From the NCBI GenBank assembly GCA_963693365.1, contig CAVNZM010000002.1, positions 13,330,001 to 13,394,000 of the forward strand: DNA of 64,000 nucleotides, given 5' to 3'. Each line of letters opens with the position of its first letter. Position 1 is the stretch's first letter. The position numbers and the translations under genes are program-made. This stretch comes from Amoebidium appalachense. Lineage: Eukaryota; Ichthyosporea. Below the pieces are notes generated by a model, which was not told the DNA's origin, made no database searches, and saw nothing but the letters and a program-made list of their open reading frames with translations. This document shows positions 1-51,101 of the stretch, in pieces.

Positions 1-40
1 TGGTACTCATAAATGTGGTCTAAATATAATAGAGACAACG

Positions 41-355
41 ACACAAGGTCTACGTGCACATGGGGTGTATCCACGTGGTGTAGATAGACATGCACAGGGA
101 GTATATCCATATGGGGTAGGCAGACATGCAGATGGGGTGTATCTATCTGTGGTAGATAAACGTGCACATGAGGGGTAGATAGGCATACACACGGGCTATA
201 TCCATATATGGTAGATAGGCATACACACGGGCTATATCCATATATGGTAGATTGCATACACACGTGGGATAGCTAGACATGCACATGGGGTAAATCCATA
301 TGGGGTAGATAGGCATGCACCATGGGGTATATCCACTTAGGGTAGATATAGACAG
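41..355. repeat. Degenerate minisatellite, unit about 36 bp
   Basis: Repeats of GGTAGATAGGCAT, CACACGGGCTATATCC and ATATGG-type segments, about eight copies, the cleanest at 190-260. It lies in the intron just before the first exon of the coiled-coil gene. Two copies contain the palindrome CCATATATGG (212-221, 238-247). Confidence 0.7.
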
Positions 356-384
356 ACACGTCATGTACTGACTGTGCAACACAG

Positions 385-2459
<2,075 letters not shown>

Positions 2460-2761
2460 CCCGGGATTTGGGGGGGGGGGGGGGGGGGGGGGGGGGGAGG
2501 GGGGGGGGGGGAGGTACGCGCGTATGAACATGGATAAATCTTAAGTTACTTTGAAAGGGTGGGCAGTAAGCTTGTGGTGGTGTGGGTTGGAGCTGCGTCC
2601 GATGAAAGGACTAAGTGCAGCCTTTTTTATATTTATTTTTTGTGTAAATACGGGAATAATTGCAGGTGCACCTATGCTACTCTTATGATAGTTCTATAAG
2701 GTTGCTGCACTGGTCGTAATTTCACTGGTATGAAAGACTGGCGTTAAAAGAAAACGGCGCG

Positions 2762-2802
<41 letters not shown>

Positions 2803-2816
2803 ACTAATTTATACTA

Positions 2817-2822
2817 AATAAA
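2817..2822 (+). terminator. Poly(A) signal AATAAA of the coiled-coil gene
   Basis: AATAAA in ACTAAATAAAGAG, about 360 nt after the stop codon at 2459 and on the same strand. Confidence 0.5.
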
Positions 2823-3046
2823 GAGTAAAAGAAATTACAAGGCCAGGCTGTCTTGTATATGATGCTAGCGTATGGTAAATTCTTTCTCTGCCCTGAGCTC
2901 TGAACGATGTTTTTGAATTGATTTCTGTGCACTTCAAATTGTTAGGTACACAAAAATTTCATCTGGTGCAGCCTAGCAACCCCTCCCCCCCCCCCCTCCC
3001 TCCCCCCCCCCCCCCCCCCCCCCCCCCCCCGCCTCCCCCTTCTCCA

Positions 3047-3080
<34 letters not shown>

Positions 3081-3800
3081 CTGATAAATGGGTGGAACCC
3101 AACGGCAGTTGCAGGATAAAATCGTCGCCACCGGCCAGGTGATGGCAGCTAGCTAGTAACTAAAGCCACAGGTGTCGGCTAGACTATTGAGTTCCAAGTT
3201 TTTTTCTTCCGGGTGTGCACCCCACATTCAATTTTTTTCACATACTATCCCTCATCAATAGTTCAACGAAAGTGTGGTTGTCTCAACCTGTACATACACA
3301 ATGTACGAATTCCTATGATCCGGCGGTGTGACACCCGCCGGGCCCATATACACGAGACACAGAAGTAGAAGGTCTATTGAAATTTCAGCTGCAGTGTACC
3401 GTACCGTACTTGTGGCCTTGGTGCCGGCGCCTCATCACAGCTCACATAGCCTAGGTACATCTCGATAAAAAAAAAAAAAAAAAAAGTGGGAACCGATTGT
3501 ACGTACCATGAGCAGCACAGGGCTTGTAATGTAATCAATCGTGGCCGGTGCGTCCGAACCCTGCACAATTACGTGATGCCTTTTACGTGCTGTTGTGGCG
3601 CCAAAAAGCTGCGCCCCAGTTGTGCTAGGTTTCTTGTAGGCTACAAAAGGCTCTAGGCTATGCACTAGGTTTGTAAACATCACAGAGAACAGAAACACAG
3701 GCAGATAGGCAGCATATCCTTCGTGCTGGCATACACAGGCACAGTGCGCTACACACACGCGCGCGCGCTCGTGCACACATTCTCGCACACACAGGCAGAT

Positions 3801-3906
3801 AGCCCCCCGCAGCCACACCTGCACGCCCTGCCTGCAGGCATCAGCAGGCAGGCAGCCCCCCGCAGCCACACCTGCACGCCCTGCCTGCAGGCATCAGCAG
3901 GCAGGC
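3801..3906 (+). repeat. Exact 53-bp tandem duplication next to the GCN5 start codon
   Basis: Copies 3801-3853 and 3854-3906 are identical and start AGCCCCCCGCAGCC. The ATG is at 3910. Each copy has perfect 8-bp inverted arms CTGCCTGC / GCAGGCAG (3828-3835 with 3844-3851; 3881-3888 with 3897-3904), so two hairpins could form in the 5' leader. Confidence 0.9.
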
Positions 3907-3909
3907 AGC

Positions 3910-15797
<11,888 letters not shown>

Positions 15798-16254
15798 GGG
15801 GTGGTGCCTGCATGGGTGGCTGGACATGGGGGGACCGAATGAATGACCGTGCGAATGCCTGGACCCCCACACCCACACCCAGAATACTCTGCTATAGACC
15901 AAGAAAAAAATAACAATAATAGTGTATGATAATAAATACAGCCACACCAAGCTGTGCTTTGTGTGTGCATGTGTCCCCGTAGACAAATATTGGGGCTTTC
16001 ACTTGAATAAAAGTTTAATGTGAGGGAGAGATTGCAGTGGCGTGCACATGCGCTTACGAAATTAGGCGTACTAATGTGCACATGTTTCTCTTTTGTTGTG
16101 TGCCTGTGTCTATATCTCTGCACGTGTGTGTGTGTGTGTGCAGGCGTAGTACCACGGGTTTAAACGTGTGTGTGGGTAGGACGGTAGGTGTGTGTGGGGC
16201 GAGTTGGGTTCGAGGCAGGAGAAAGTACTGGGGAGGGAGGTGTGTGTGTACGTG

Positions 16255-16334
<80 letters not shown>

Positions 16335-16718
16335 TGTGTATTTGTGTGTGTCCATGCGTGCGTGCTTGTGTGTGTGTGTGTGTGCGTGCGTGTGTGTGTG
16401 TGTGTGTGTGTGCATATGTGCATGTGTGCGTGTGTGCGTGCTTGTGTGTGTGTGTGTGTGTGTGTGTGTTTTTTTTTTTTTGGGGGGGGGGGGGGGGGAG
16501 GGAAGGGAGGGGAGGGGGGGGGGGGGGGGGGGGGGAGGGGGGGGGGAGGATGGAGAATCCCGTACACACCCCTTCTCTGATGCTTCAAGTAATGTGTGTG
16601 TGCTATATTTGGGTGCCAGCACCTGCCTTGTACCCGGGCCATACCGGTGACCCTGTGTGGGTGGGGCCAGCCCACCCTCATAACCTGCCATGCACGTGCA
16701 TGCCTGCCTGCCTGCCGC
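15798..16718. other. Convergent intergenic region GCN5 / MRPL33
   Basis: Holds the GCN5 3' UTR with poly(A) signal at 16006, (GT)n at 16258-16330, a T-run plus G-runs at 16470-16540, and the 3' flank of MRPL33. No further gene seen. Confidence 0.6.
16006..16011 (+). terminator. Poly(A) signal AATAAA of GCN5
   Basis: AATAAA in CTTGAATAAAAGTTT, 209 nt after the GCN5 stop at 15797. An earlier AATAAA-like site lies at about 15931. Confidence 0.6.
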
Positions 16719-16815
16719 CTACTTCATTTTGCCCTTCTCAACAAAGAGCACGTGTCGGCCCACTGTACCCCCACCCAACACTGTCAGTCACAGAAGATAG
16801 CTCAGCGTTTATATG

Positions 16816-16849
<34 letters not shown>

Positions 16850-18344
16850 ACGGATCAGACTCTGCTCCCTCTTTCCTCCCCGGGCCCCTCACCCCCTCTT
16901 TCTTCTCATCCTCCCCTCCCCCCCCCCTCAACCCCTCTCCACACACACACCACCACCACCACCATCAAGCATGTACAAATGTCCACACCGCTCTCCCAAA
17001 AGACAGATACATACGTTCACAGACATACCACAGAACAAGGAAAATGGACACACTCACGCCAGCATGCGCACACGTGCCTCATCTCCTCCACACACACCCC
17101 ACCCCCTCAACACACACACACATGCATTACAGACCTACGGTGTGCACACCCAGTTGTGTTTAAAAACCAAACCCAATACACTTACGCCACTACCAACAAC
17201 CCCATCCCCCCCTGCCCTCCCCCCCCCGGGGCTCCCAGCCGGTTGGGTATGCCCCTTGTCTTATCGCATTCCCTTATAAACACGAAAAAAATGGTGTGTG
17301 CTGTGTACATACACAGGTGTGGGTTTTGGCTCGCAAACGAATAGACACTCAATGGCAGCATCAAAACTCACAAGTTACACGCCTGCAACTTGGCTGACTG
17401 AGAACAAGTGCACACTAGCTCACCATGCTAACCAAGAAAACCCCATGCAGTCTAAGCACAAAAACTATGCAAAATGTTCTGCACACACAAAAAACACAAC
17501 ACGGGGCACACAAGTACAAGGTGTGCGAGTAGTGTGCGTGCATAACCAAAAAAAAGGCAAACTTGCTCACACATCCCAGGCGATGACAGGCAAAGAAAAA
17601 AACATAAGGTCATGCGCAGACACGGACAACGATGTCACGTCCCAGCCTCTTGCACAGAACACCCCAAGCCCTCCTCCCTCGAGTCCCCCCCCTCCCCCCC
17701 CCCCCCTCCCTCCCCCCGGTCGTCCATTCTGCTCTTTCTGCGTGCTTGTCCACCTTTTCCCAACCTCTCCTTGGCTTCGTCGTGCTTTCTTTTCTTACCT
17801 GCACGCAAGCATAAACCTAGAAACAACATGCAGAACCAGAACAGATGCTTCTCTTTCTCCATCCTTCCTAACTCACATCCCTTTCACGTCCTCTCGTCCT
17901 TGCCCTCTCGTCCTTGCCCTTTCCCCCCTTCCCCCTCATGCCTCATGCCCCTTGCTCCCTTCCCCCCTCCCCCCTCTCCCTCTAGCCTTCTCATCCTTCT
18001 CCTTCACCCCCCCCCCCCCCCCCCCCCCCCCCCTCCCCCTCCCCCCCTCCCCCCACCTTCCCCACCCTCCACACCCCACCCCCCTGCGTCCCAACTACAT
18101 GTACTCACCTACTGGGTCGTACTTCTTCAGCGTCAACTTCGGTGTTAGCTTGTTCCTCATAGTGGTGTAGTGGTAACCGGTGCCCGCCGCACTCATTAGC
18201 CGCACAACAATGTTCCTGCCTGCCCTGTTAGCAACTAATACGCCCACACTCGGGAACTCAACATGCCTTCGTGTATTCAATCGCTTCAGCTGCAGCTGCT
18301 GTAGGTTTCTCCAGTGGATGACTTGCCCAGCAGCCCCTCCCCCC

Positions 18345-18408
<64 letters not shown>

Positions 18409-18722
18409 CACCACCACCACCACCACCACCACCACCACCACCACCACCACTTCCTTTCCGTTCCTTCTCCCCTCTCCCCTCCACTCCCTCCTGTTAAGGG
18501 CACTACTTATGGTTCGTACTCTCTGTGTCTGTTCTTCTTTAATTCAACCTGCATTGCGTACTCTGTAACGCATCAAACCAACCCCAGTCCCTCACCCCCC
18601 TTCCCCCACCCCCCCCACCCCCCCCTCTTCCCCCTCCCCCCCCTCCCCCCTCCGTCCTCCCCCCCCCCCCTCCCCTGCTCTCCTTCTCCTCCCTCCCCCA
18701 CGCACCTCGCCTGCTTGGCCAT
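16719..18722 (-). CDS. MRPL33: Mitochondrial large-subunit ribosomal protein bL33m
   Basis: 58 aa in three exons on the minus strand: 18722-18706 (17 nt, MAKQA plus part of Arg), 18224-18109 and 16762-16719 (stop TAG). Phases 2 and 1 close. The bL33 signature is clear: NIVVRLMSAAGTGYHYTT, KLTLKKYDPV, then HVLFVEKGKMK. Length matches bacterial and animal L33 (about 55-65 aa). It is a structural protein of the mitochondrial 50S-like subunit; the protein is so short that the N-terminal targeting region is just MAKQAR. Donors are GTGCGT and GTGAGT; the second exon's acceptor is preceded by TTGCTAACAG. Both introns exceed the coding length several-fold (482 and 1346 nt). It converges on the GCN5 gene and diverges from the secreted-protein gene at 19511. 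Confidence 0.93.
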
Positions 18723-18921
18723 GGCTGAAGCCTGCCCTCCTGGGCCCCCAACGTTAACACAGTCACTGAACTTGGACGCGTTTACAACTCGGTGCTACGC
18801 CAACCCCTTTGGGTCGTGAAACTGAACACTCGTTCGATCGAGTGATCACCTTGCACCTTGAAACAAATCGGATCGATCGGATCGATCGCACGCGCGCGGC
18901 CAGCCCGCATGCATGGCTGGA

Positions 18922-18958
18922 TGACGTCACGGCTTGGTTTGGTGCAAATTGGCCCAAT
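18922..18958. promoter_or_regulatory. CRE palindrome TGACGTCA plus ATTGGCCCAAT
   Basis: TGACGTCA at 18922-18929 and the palindrome ATTGGCCCAAT at 18948-18958 lie about 200 bp upstream of the MRPL33 start. Both are symmetric, so they could serve both divergent genes. Function is inferred from sequence only. Confidence 0.5.
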
Positions 18959-19332
18959 CAAATGCTTCCATGGCACAAATTCCTGCGCCTGGTATTGGCT
19001 GTCACGACACCTCCACCCCGTATCACTTGCGGAACACGCGTTTCAACTTTCAAAGAAAAGTTTTTGTTCACCTGTGCTACTTCGAGACTGCAGTCCGAGT
19101 CCTTCTTTGCTAAGAACGAAACTCGGTTCTACTAGATCAGAGTCCAAACGAAGTAACTTTCACACTGGTCACCATATGTGCTAGGGCTAGCTATCAGAAT
19201 CGGCGGTTCTCTTATGTATTTTTCAGGTTCGGGTTCATGCCCCTTTGTGAAAGCCCATCATCTCGGTCGGCTGTTTAGCAATCCCCCTAAAGTAGCGTAC
19301 TACTCTGATTCGCTTAGCTTCCCACGTCCTTT

Positions 19333-19338
19333 TATATA
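19333..19338 (+). promoter_or_regulatory. Possible TATA box of the secreted-protein gene
   Basis: TATATA within CTTTTATATACTTTT, 173 bp before the ATG at 19511. Confidence 0.35.
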
Positions 19339-19510
19339 CTTTTGCTAAGTCACAATACTTTTACAGGCACAAATACATGCCAAACAAGCACGTAAAGAAA
19401 AGCGCAAATAGTGCTGCAGTACGTCTCATTGAGTGTTCTCGACGTATATCCGTAACCGCCCCACCATTCTAGTTCCACCCACAACTCCGTAGAAACACCG
19501 CCGTGACGAT

Positions 19511-20701
19511 ATGGTGGTCCTTAGGTGCAGTTGGGCCGTGTTTGGCCTGCTGCTAGCCCGCACATCGGCAATTGCCGTCCCCCAGGGCGCCTTCATACAG
19601 TACCGTGCTGGCGAACCAAGCACCGGCAACACCACAGAGGAAGTATTCACCGACCCGTGTCAATCCGACCCGCCTATACCGGGTTGCCCAGGGTACTGTG
19701 CAGCTACTCCGGACGCACCCGAGTGCCAGGACCCATGTGTCCTGGATCCGTTTGGTGTGGGCTGTCCTGCCTATTGCAGGGAGAAACCAGACACCCCTGA
19801 GTGCACGGGAGATTACTGTGTGCTTAACCCAGACGACCCTGTGTGCGTGAATGAGGCCCAGCAAGCCCCTGCATCTCAATCTCAAGCATCAACACAGGCC
19901 GCGAGCCCACCCGCACCAACCCAAGCACTAGCCCCAGCACCGATCCCAGCACCCACACAGGCACCGATGCCTGAAACCATGCAGGCACCCATCCAGCCAC
20001 CCACCCAGGCACCTGCACCTACAAACACACCCACAGTGACCCAAGCACCCACCCAGCAAACGTCAACTGTTAATGCCAACCCGCCACCCCTTCCTACCGC
20101 CCAGGAGCCGGCCAACGCTTCTGTTTCTCCCAGCCAGCCCAATGAGGTAGAACAAGCAACCACAGCGGCTGCGGATGATTTTCCGGCCCAGGCCACATCA
20201 CCAGCACCGAACGATGAGTCAGGACCCTCTACACAGCCAGATACCCCTTCAACCACATCAACCTCTGAGGGAACTCAACACTCAACATCTGTACTGCTTC
20301 CTACTCCTACCCCGAGCAACCAGCAGGCCAGTACAAAGGGGACTGATCTTGATGCGTTAGAGCTGGACGTGAGCCTGCCCGGCCCACTGCTAACTCCCAC
20401 AGCCACCCTCACCAACAAAGTACCAAAACCTACCACCACCAAAAACAGCACAGAAACTAGTGATAAGCCCTCTCTTCCTCTCACCCCCAATACTGCTGGC
20501 AGGTATGACCAGGAAGGGTATGATGAAGATGGGCATGATAGGTGGGGCTATGATGCTGATGGATATGATAGAAACTGGTTTGATAGGGAGGGGTATGATG
20601 AGGGGGGATACGATATTAAGGGCTGTGATAGGCAGGGCTACTGCAAGAAGAGCAAGGTCATGTATCGCAAGGCTCAGAGGGAGGGAAAGACCTGCAAGTG
20701 A
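19511..20701 (+). CDS. Intronless secreted protein: Cys-rich repeats, Pro/Thr-rich stalk, C-terminal YDxxG repeats
   Basis: One uninterrupted frame of 396 aa. Residues 1-22 form a signal peptide (MVVLRCSWAVFGLLLARTSA, then IA/VPQG). Residues about 52-115 hold three Cys-rich units with patterns such as DP-x-C, GCPGYC, PDAPEC, GCPAYC, PDTPEC. About 115-320 is a Pro/Thr/Ser/Ala/Gln stalk with repeated (T)QAP, likely O-glycosylated. About 330-380 carries nine to ten tandem 5-residue units of the form [YFH]D-x-x-[GW] (for example EGYDEDGHDRWGYDADGYD), and the protein ends in Lys-rich sequence with Cys. No transmembrane segment or GPI signal is obvious. Inference: extracellular matrix, cell-coat or mucin-like protein. 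It is the only gene here without introns or simple repeats. A TATATA lies at 19333. I do not recognise a family. Confidence 0.85.
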   Translation: MVVLRCSWAVFGLLLARTSAIAVPQGAFIQYRAGEPSTGNTTEEVFTDPCQSDPPIPGCPGYCAATPDAPECQDPCVLDPFGVGCPAYCREKPDTPECTGDYCVLNPDDPVCVNEAQQAPASQSQASTQAASPPAPTQALAPAPIPAPTQAPMPETMQAPIQPPTQAPAPTNTPTVTQAPTQQTSTVNANPPPLPTAQEPANASVSPSQPNEVEQATTAAADDFPAQATSPAPNDESGPSTQPDTPSTTSTSEGTQHSTSVLLPTPTPSNQQASTKGTDLDALELDVSLPGPLLTPTATLTNKVPKPTTTKNSTETSDKPSLPLTPNTAGRYDQEGYDEDGHDRWGYDADGYDRNWFDREGYDEGGYDIKGCDRQGYCKKSKVMYRKAQREGKTCK

Positions 20702-21658
20702 TGTGCGCAGGATCACAGTGCATGTTAACTCCTGAATGCTAGGCCATTTGATATGTTGATTCATGTATAGCTGCCGGCGACAGCCAATGTGTATGAGTTT
20801 CTTATGTGTAACTCTGTCTGGTCTGGAGACCATACCTTGAAAATTAGTATTTGTCTAGATTGGTGCTGCTTGCTATGTGCTTACTGTAGGAAACCTTTTC
20901 CCCAACAGTACAGTACTTGGCATAAGTTTTTTCGCACTGTTTATAGGAATCATGTTGTACTGCACATCAACTGAGTTTGTCTTGGTGACCCCTTAAGACA
21001 TAAAGGGCAGATACAGATGAGACCCGAAACGAAAGAAACTAGCACCTTGTCGCTATTACCTCGACAATGTACAGTTCAAGAGTCTACTCTTTCCCCACGT
21101 CCTTCGTTCATGTCTACTCTCGGTGTGCATAACTTGAGTCGTGTCTGTGCACCATGGCGTGTGATTCTTTCTGTTTTTGGCACACTAGGTGCTCATACAT
21201 CACTTTTGCATACGTAGACCCAAGTAGCATGTAGGTAATGTGTTTTTCTCCATGGATGTGAGCATTCGAGTGTGTGTAGTTAAAGCTTGGCATGCTGTTG
21301 TGTGCGTGCATGTGTGCAGGTAACTGTGTACACGTGTGCGCGCGCGTGTGGGGGGAAAGGGTCTTAGCTATTACTATGTAGTGAGCGTGGGGGGGGAGAG
21401 GGGGGAGGGATATAGTACTTAGTTGTCAGGTACAGTGTACTGGTATCATATTTTTGAGGGATGAGGTGCACTGCACTGGTGCGCATCGACATCACCAAGT
21501 TGTGGAATGCTGAATGCCCCTCCTCTCCCCCCCAAGCCCCCCCTCCCCGTAGGGCCTATCCCCCCTCCCCCCCCCCCCCCCCCCCCTCCCTCCCCCCCGT
21601 ACCCTCCCCTCCCCTCTATCCTGCCACCCCACACACACATACATACACAGACACACAC

Positions 21659-21661
21659 ACA

Positions 21662-21705
<44 letters not shown>
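21659..21705. repeat. (ACGC)n microsatellite
   Basis: About eleven copies of ACGC between the secreted-protein gene and NFX1. The same motif recurs at 46489. Confidence 0.9.
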
Positions 21706-21765
21706 TGCGTGACACGCACACATCTCCCTTCGTGTCCGACCCCATAGTCTAACTGATTAATCTGA

Positions 21766-21938
21766 TGACGTAAACGTCTCTAGAATGAAATGAATTGCGT
21801 ACTTGAGGTGAGCAGATTATGGCTTTAGACTAACATGCTGTTGCGTAATCGCTGGTCGTTCACATGATTGGCTGGCTATGTAGGCACCATTTGCGTGATT
21901 TGATTGGCTGTCCTATTTGTTGGGCGCGCGTATATAAA
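21766..21938 (+). promoter_or_regulatory. Probable NFX1 core promoter (CRE-like, two CCAAT boxes, TATA)
   Basis: TGACGTAA at 21766-21773; inverted CCAAT boxes GATTGGCT at 21866-21873 and 21902-21909, 36 bp apart; TATATAAAG at 21931-21939, about 195 bp before the first candidate ATG (22133). Order and spacing fit a conventional RNA polymerase II promoter. Confidence 0.6.
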
Positions 21939-22132
21939 GCACATGACATGGCTGCATCTGTTTCGTCGTATCTTTCTTTTTTTTTGTTTCCCCCCCCTGT
22001 TTTTCGTAATTGTAATTGACTTCCCAACTTGACACTGGATGTCTTGGAACAATTCGTTCACAATACGGGAAACAAAGACATACATAACTTATGAGAAGTT
22101 CATTACACAAGACAACGCACTGTGAGTCAGTC

Positions 22133-35177
<13,045 letters not shown>

Positions 35178-36119
35178 TGAGGTGGTTAGCGGGTTAATCA
35201 ATTAATTATTTAGTGGGCCCCCCGTAATTAGTGGGCCCCCCGGTCATATGCTATTTTTGAAGGCACTGGTTGCCGCAAATTCCAGACCTTAGGCTGGGGG
35301 TGGCCGGTTTTCAATGAAATCATGATGTGAAATTGGATGGACGTGTGCGATAGTTCACGGTCGCTTAAGGTGGGAATTTTGTGCTGTTGTGCACTGCTGC
35401 ATGTTGTACATGAGCAGGTAACAATTGAGTTTGAAAAAAAGACCTGTCAGGTCGATTCCGTTTGTGCCTGCTAGTTCTGCTTTTTGGACAATACAGGAAG
35501 AGTAGATGTGCATAGATAGGGAGAGGTTGGAGTTCGAGAGGAAATATTGTTGAACTGAAAGTGGCTTACTAGCTTTTTCTTTATGTATGTGATATATGTA
35601 CAGGTAGCCGGGGTTAATTTCTGGAACTAAATGGCTTGGCAATGCATATGCATGCCTCGTAAGTTTGTTTACTTGAATATATGTACATAGCCCAACATGG
35701 CCTAGCGAGACACCACACGGACGAAAGCTTATGGCATGCACCGAATCATGTATACAGTGCCCATGTTTGGATTTCAAAGTCGTGCACTAATCACCGTGAC
35801 CTACACGCGCACTTGTGCACTGCCACTTTGTCTGTTGCATAGGCCACCACCATGCAGCTGACAGGCTGAGTGTAATGTTGACCGTGAGTGAGACTGAGTA
35901 GGAGACGTGTGCACTTACGGCCGTTGTGGCTTTGTTAGCTGCAAATTAAGTCACGGTGCACGCTGTGCATGTGCACCACGCGTTTATGTGTCCATGTGTG
36001 TGTGTGTGTGTCTGTGAGCACGTGCAACGTGTTTTTTTCCCTTGTTTTTTGTTTGTGGGGTGTGTGTGTGTGTGCGCGCGCGCACCCGCGCGCGCGTGTG
36101 TGTACATGTGTGTGTGTGT

Positions 36120-36154
<35 letters not shown>

Positions 36155-37073
36155 GGGGGGGATGGGGATATTTGCGAAGCGGAAGGCGGATTGACCCTTA
36201 AACCCTTTGTCTCCGATATGGGATATTATATTAGCTGCATACGGACTCAACAAGATACTTCATGATGCCACTAGGCCCACCCACACAATTGTTACATGAA
36301 ATGTGTTCCGATAAGAGTTGTATATACATCCCGCAGCCCCGTGGAAAACAAATACCAAAATAATAATAATGTGGAAAATAAATACAAAAGGAACATGAGA
36401 GGATGTCACAGGTGTAACCACATTGAGATATATTTTGTCTTATTCACGAGCCGTTTAAAAATTAAATTTTAAAAGTCAAAAATTACACAACACAGCTTAA
36501 TATCAATTAGGAAGTCCATCATCTACCCAACCCATAACCAAAAGGCGCGGGATTTGCAGAACAAAATACAGCCTACAGTGTCTAGCTTAATATGGTAACA
36601 TGTGCTTTGCCCTAATATGGTAATAAGGTAACATGTGTTCCACCTAACTGCGCACCTGTTAAACAGCATAACAACCGTGTTCTATATGTGCAAATACACC
36701 ACAAGGCACACACTATATCTGCACCGCACGTACTGTTGCGGCCAACTAATAAATTACTACGTACACCACGTGCCCAATATAACTATATCATTATCAAAAA
36801 TGCATGTTGACTTTAACAGCATTAAATAGTTACATGTGGGCAAACTTATCATTCCATGCACAAGATAATTGCAATACCGGTGCACTATATTTCCTTTACA
36901 CATACGCCATTATCCCCAATACACCTGCACCAAATGGCACCGCTATTATACTCGCCATATTCACACTAAACGTGCACCATATCAGCACCACACATGCATC
37001 ATACATGCATTATGTCTCATAACACGTGCACACTATACCCACCCAACCACACATTCCACCACCTTCACTCTCC
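35178..37073. other. Convergent intergenic region NFX1 / PLD
   Basis: Mostly unique AT-richer sequence. Contains a short duplication of TTAGTGGGCCCCCCG (35208-35242), (GC) and (GT) patches plus a G-run (36063-36155), and from 36240 AT-rich DNA. AATAAA occurs at about 36378. No coding exon was identified. Confidence 0.5.
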
Positions 37074-51013
<13,940 letters not shown>

Positions 51014-51066
51014 CTGCAGCCCAACAGATTTTGGGGTTCACGAGAAGGGGCAGGAGGGAGGGGGCG

Positions 51067-51101
<35 letters not shown>

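Larger units (their letters stand above)
2460..3909. other. Intergenic: 3' flank of coiled-coil gene and upstream region of GCN5
   Basis: Contains G-runs at 2470-2510 and 2763-2800, a C-run with (CA)n at 2984-3077, an A-run at about 3467-3485, and the 53-bp duplication. No coding exon was found and no clear TATA box for GCN5. Confidence 0.6.
18723..19510. other. Divergent promoter region MRPL33 / secreted protein
   Basis: Unlike most of the window it has balanced composition and almost no simple repeats. It contains GATCGATCG-type palindromes (about 18835-18890), a CRE, a CCAAT palindrome and a TATATA. Nothing coding seen. Confidence 0.55.
20702..22132. other. Intergenic: 3' flank of secreted-protein gene and NFX1 promoter
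   Basis: Mostly unique sequence to 21330, then a purine-rich patch (21387-21410), a C-rich patch (21520-21600) and (ACGC)n at 21659-21705. The NFX1 promoter motifs are at 21766-21938. No coding region recognised. Confidence 0.55.
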
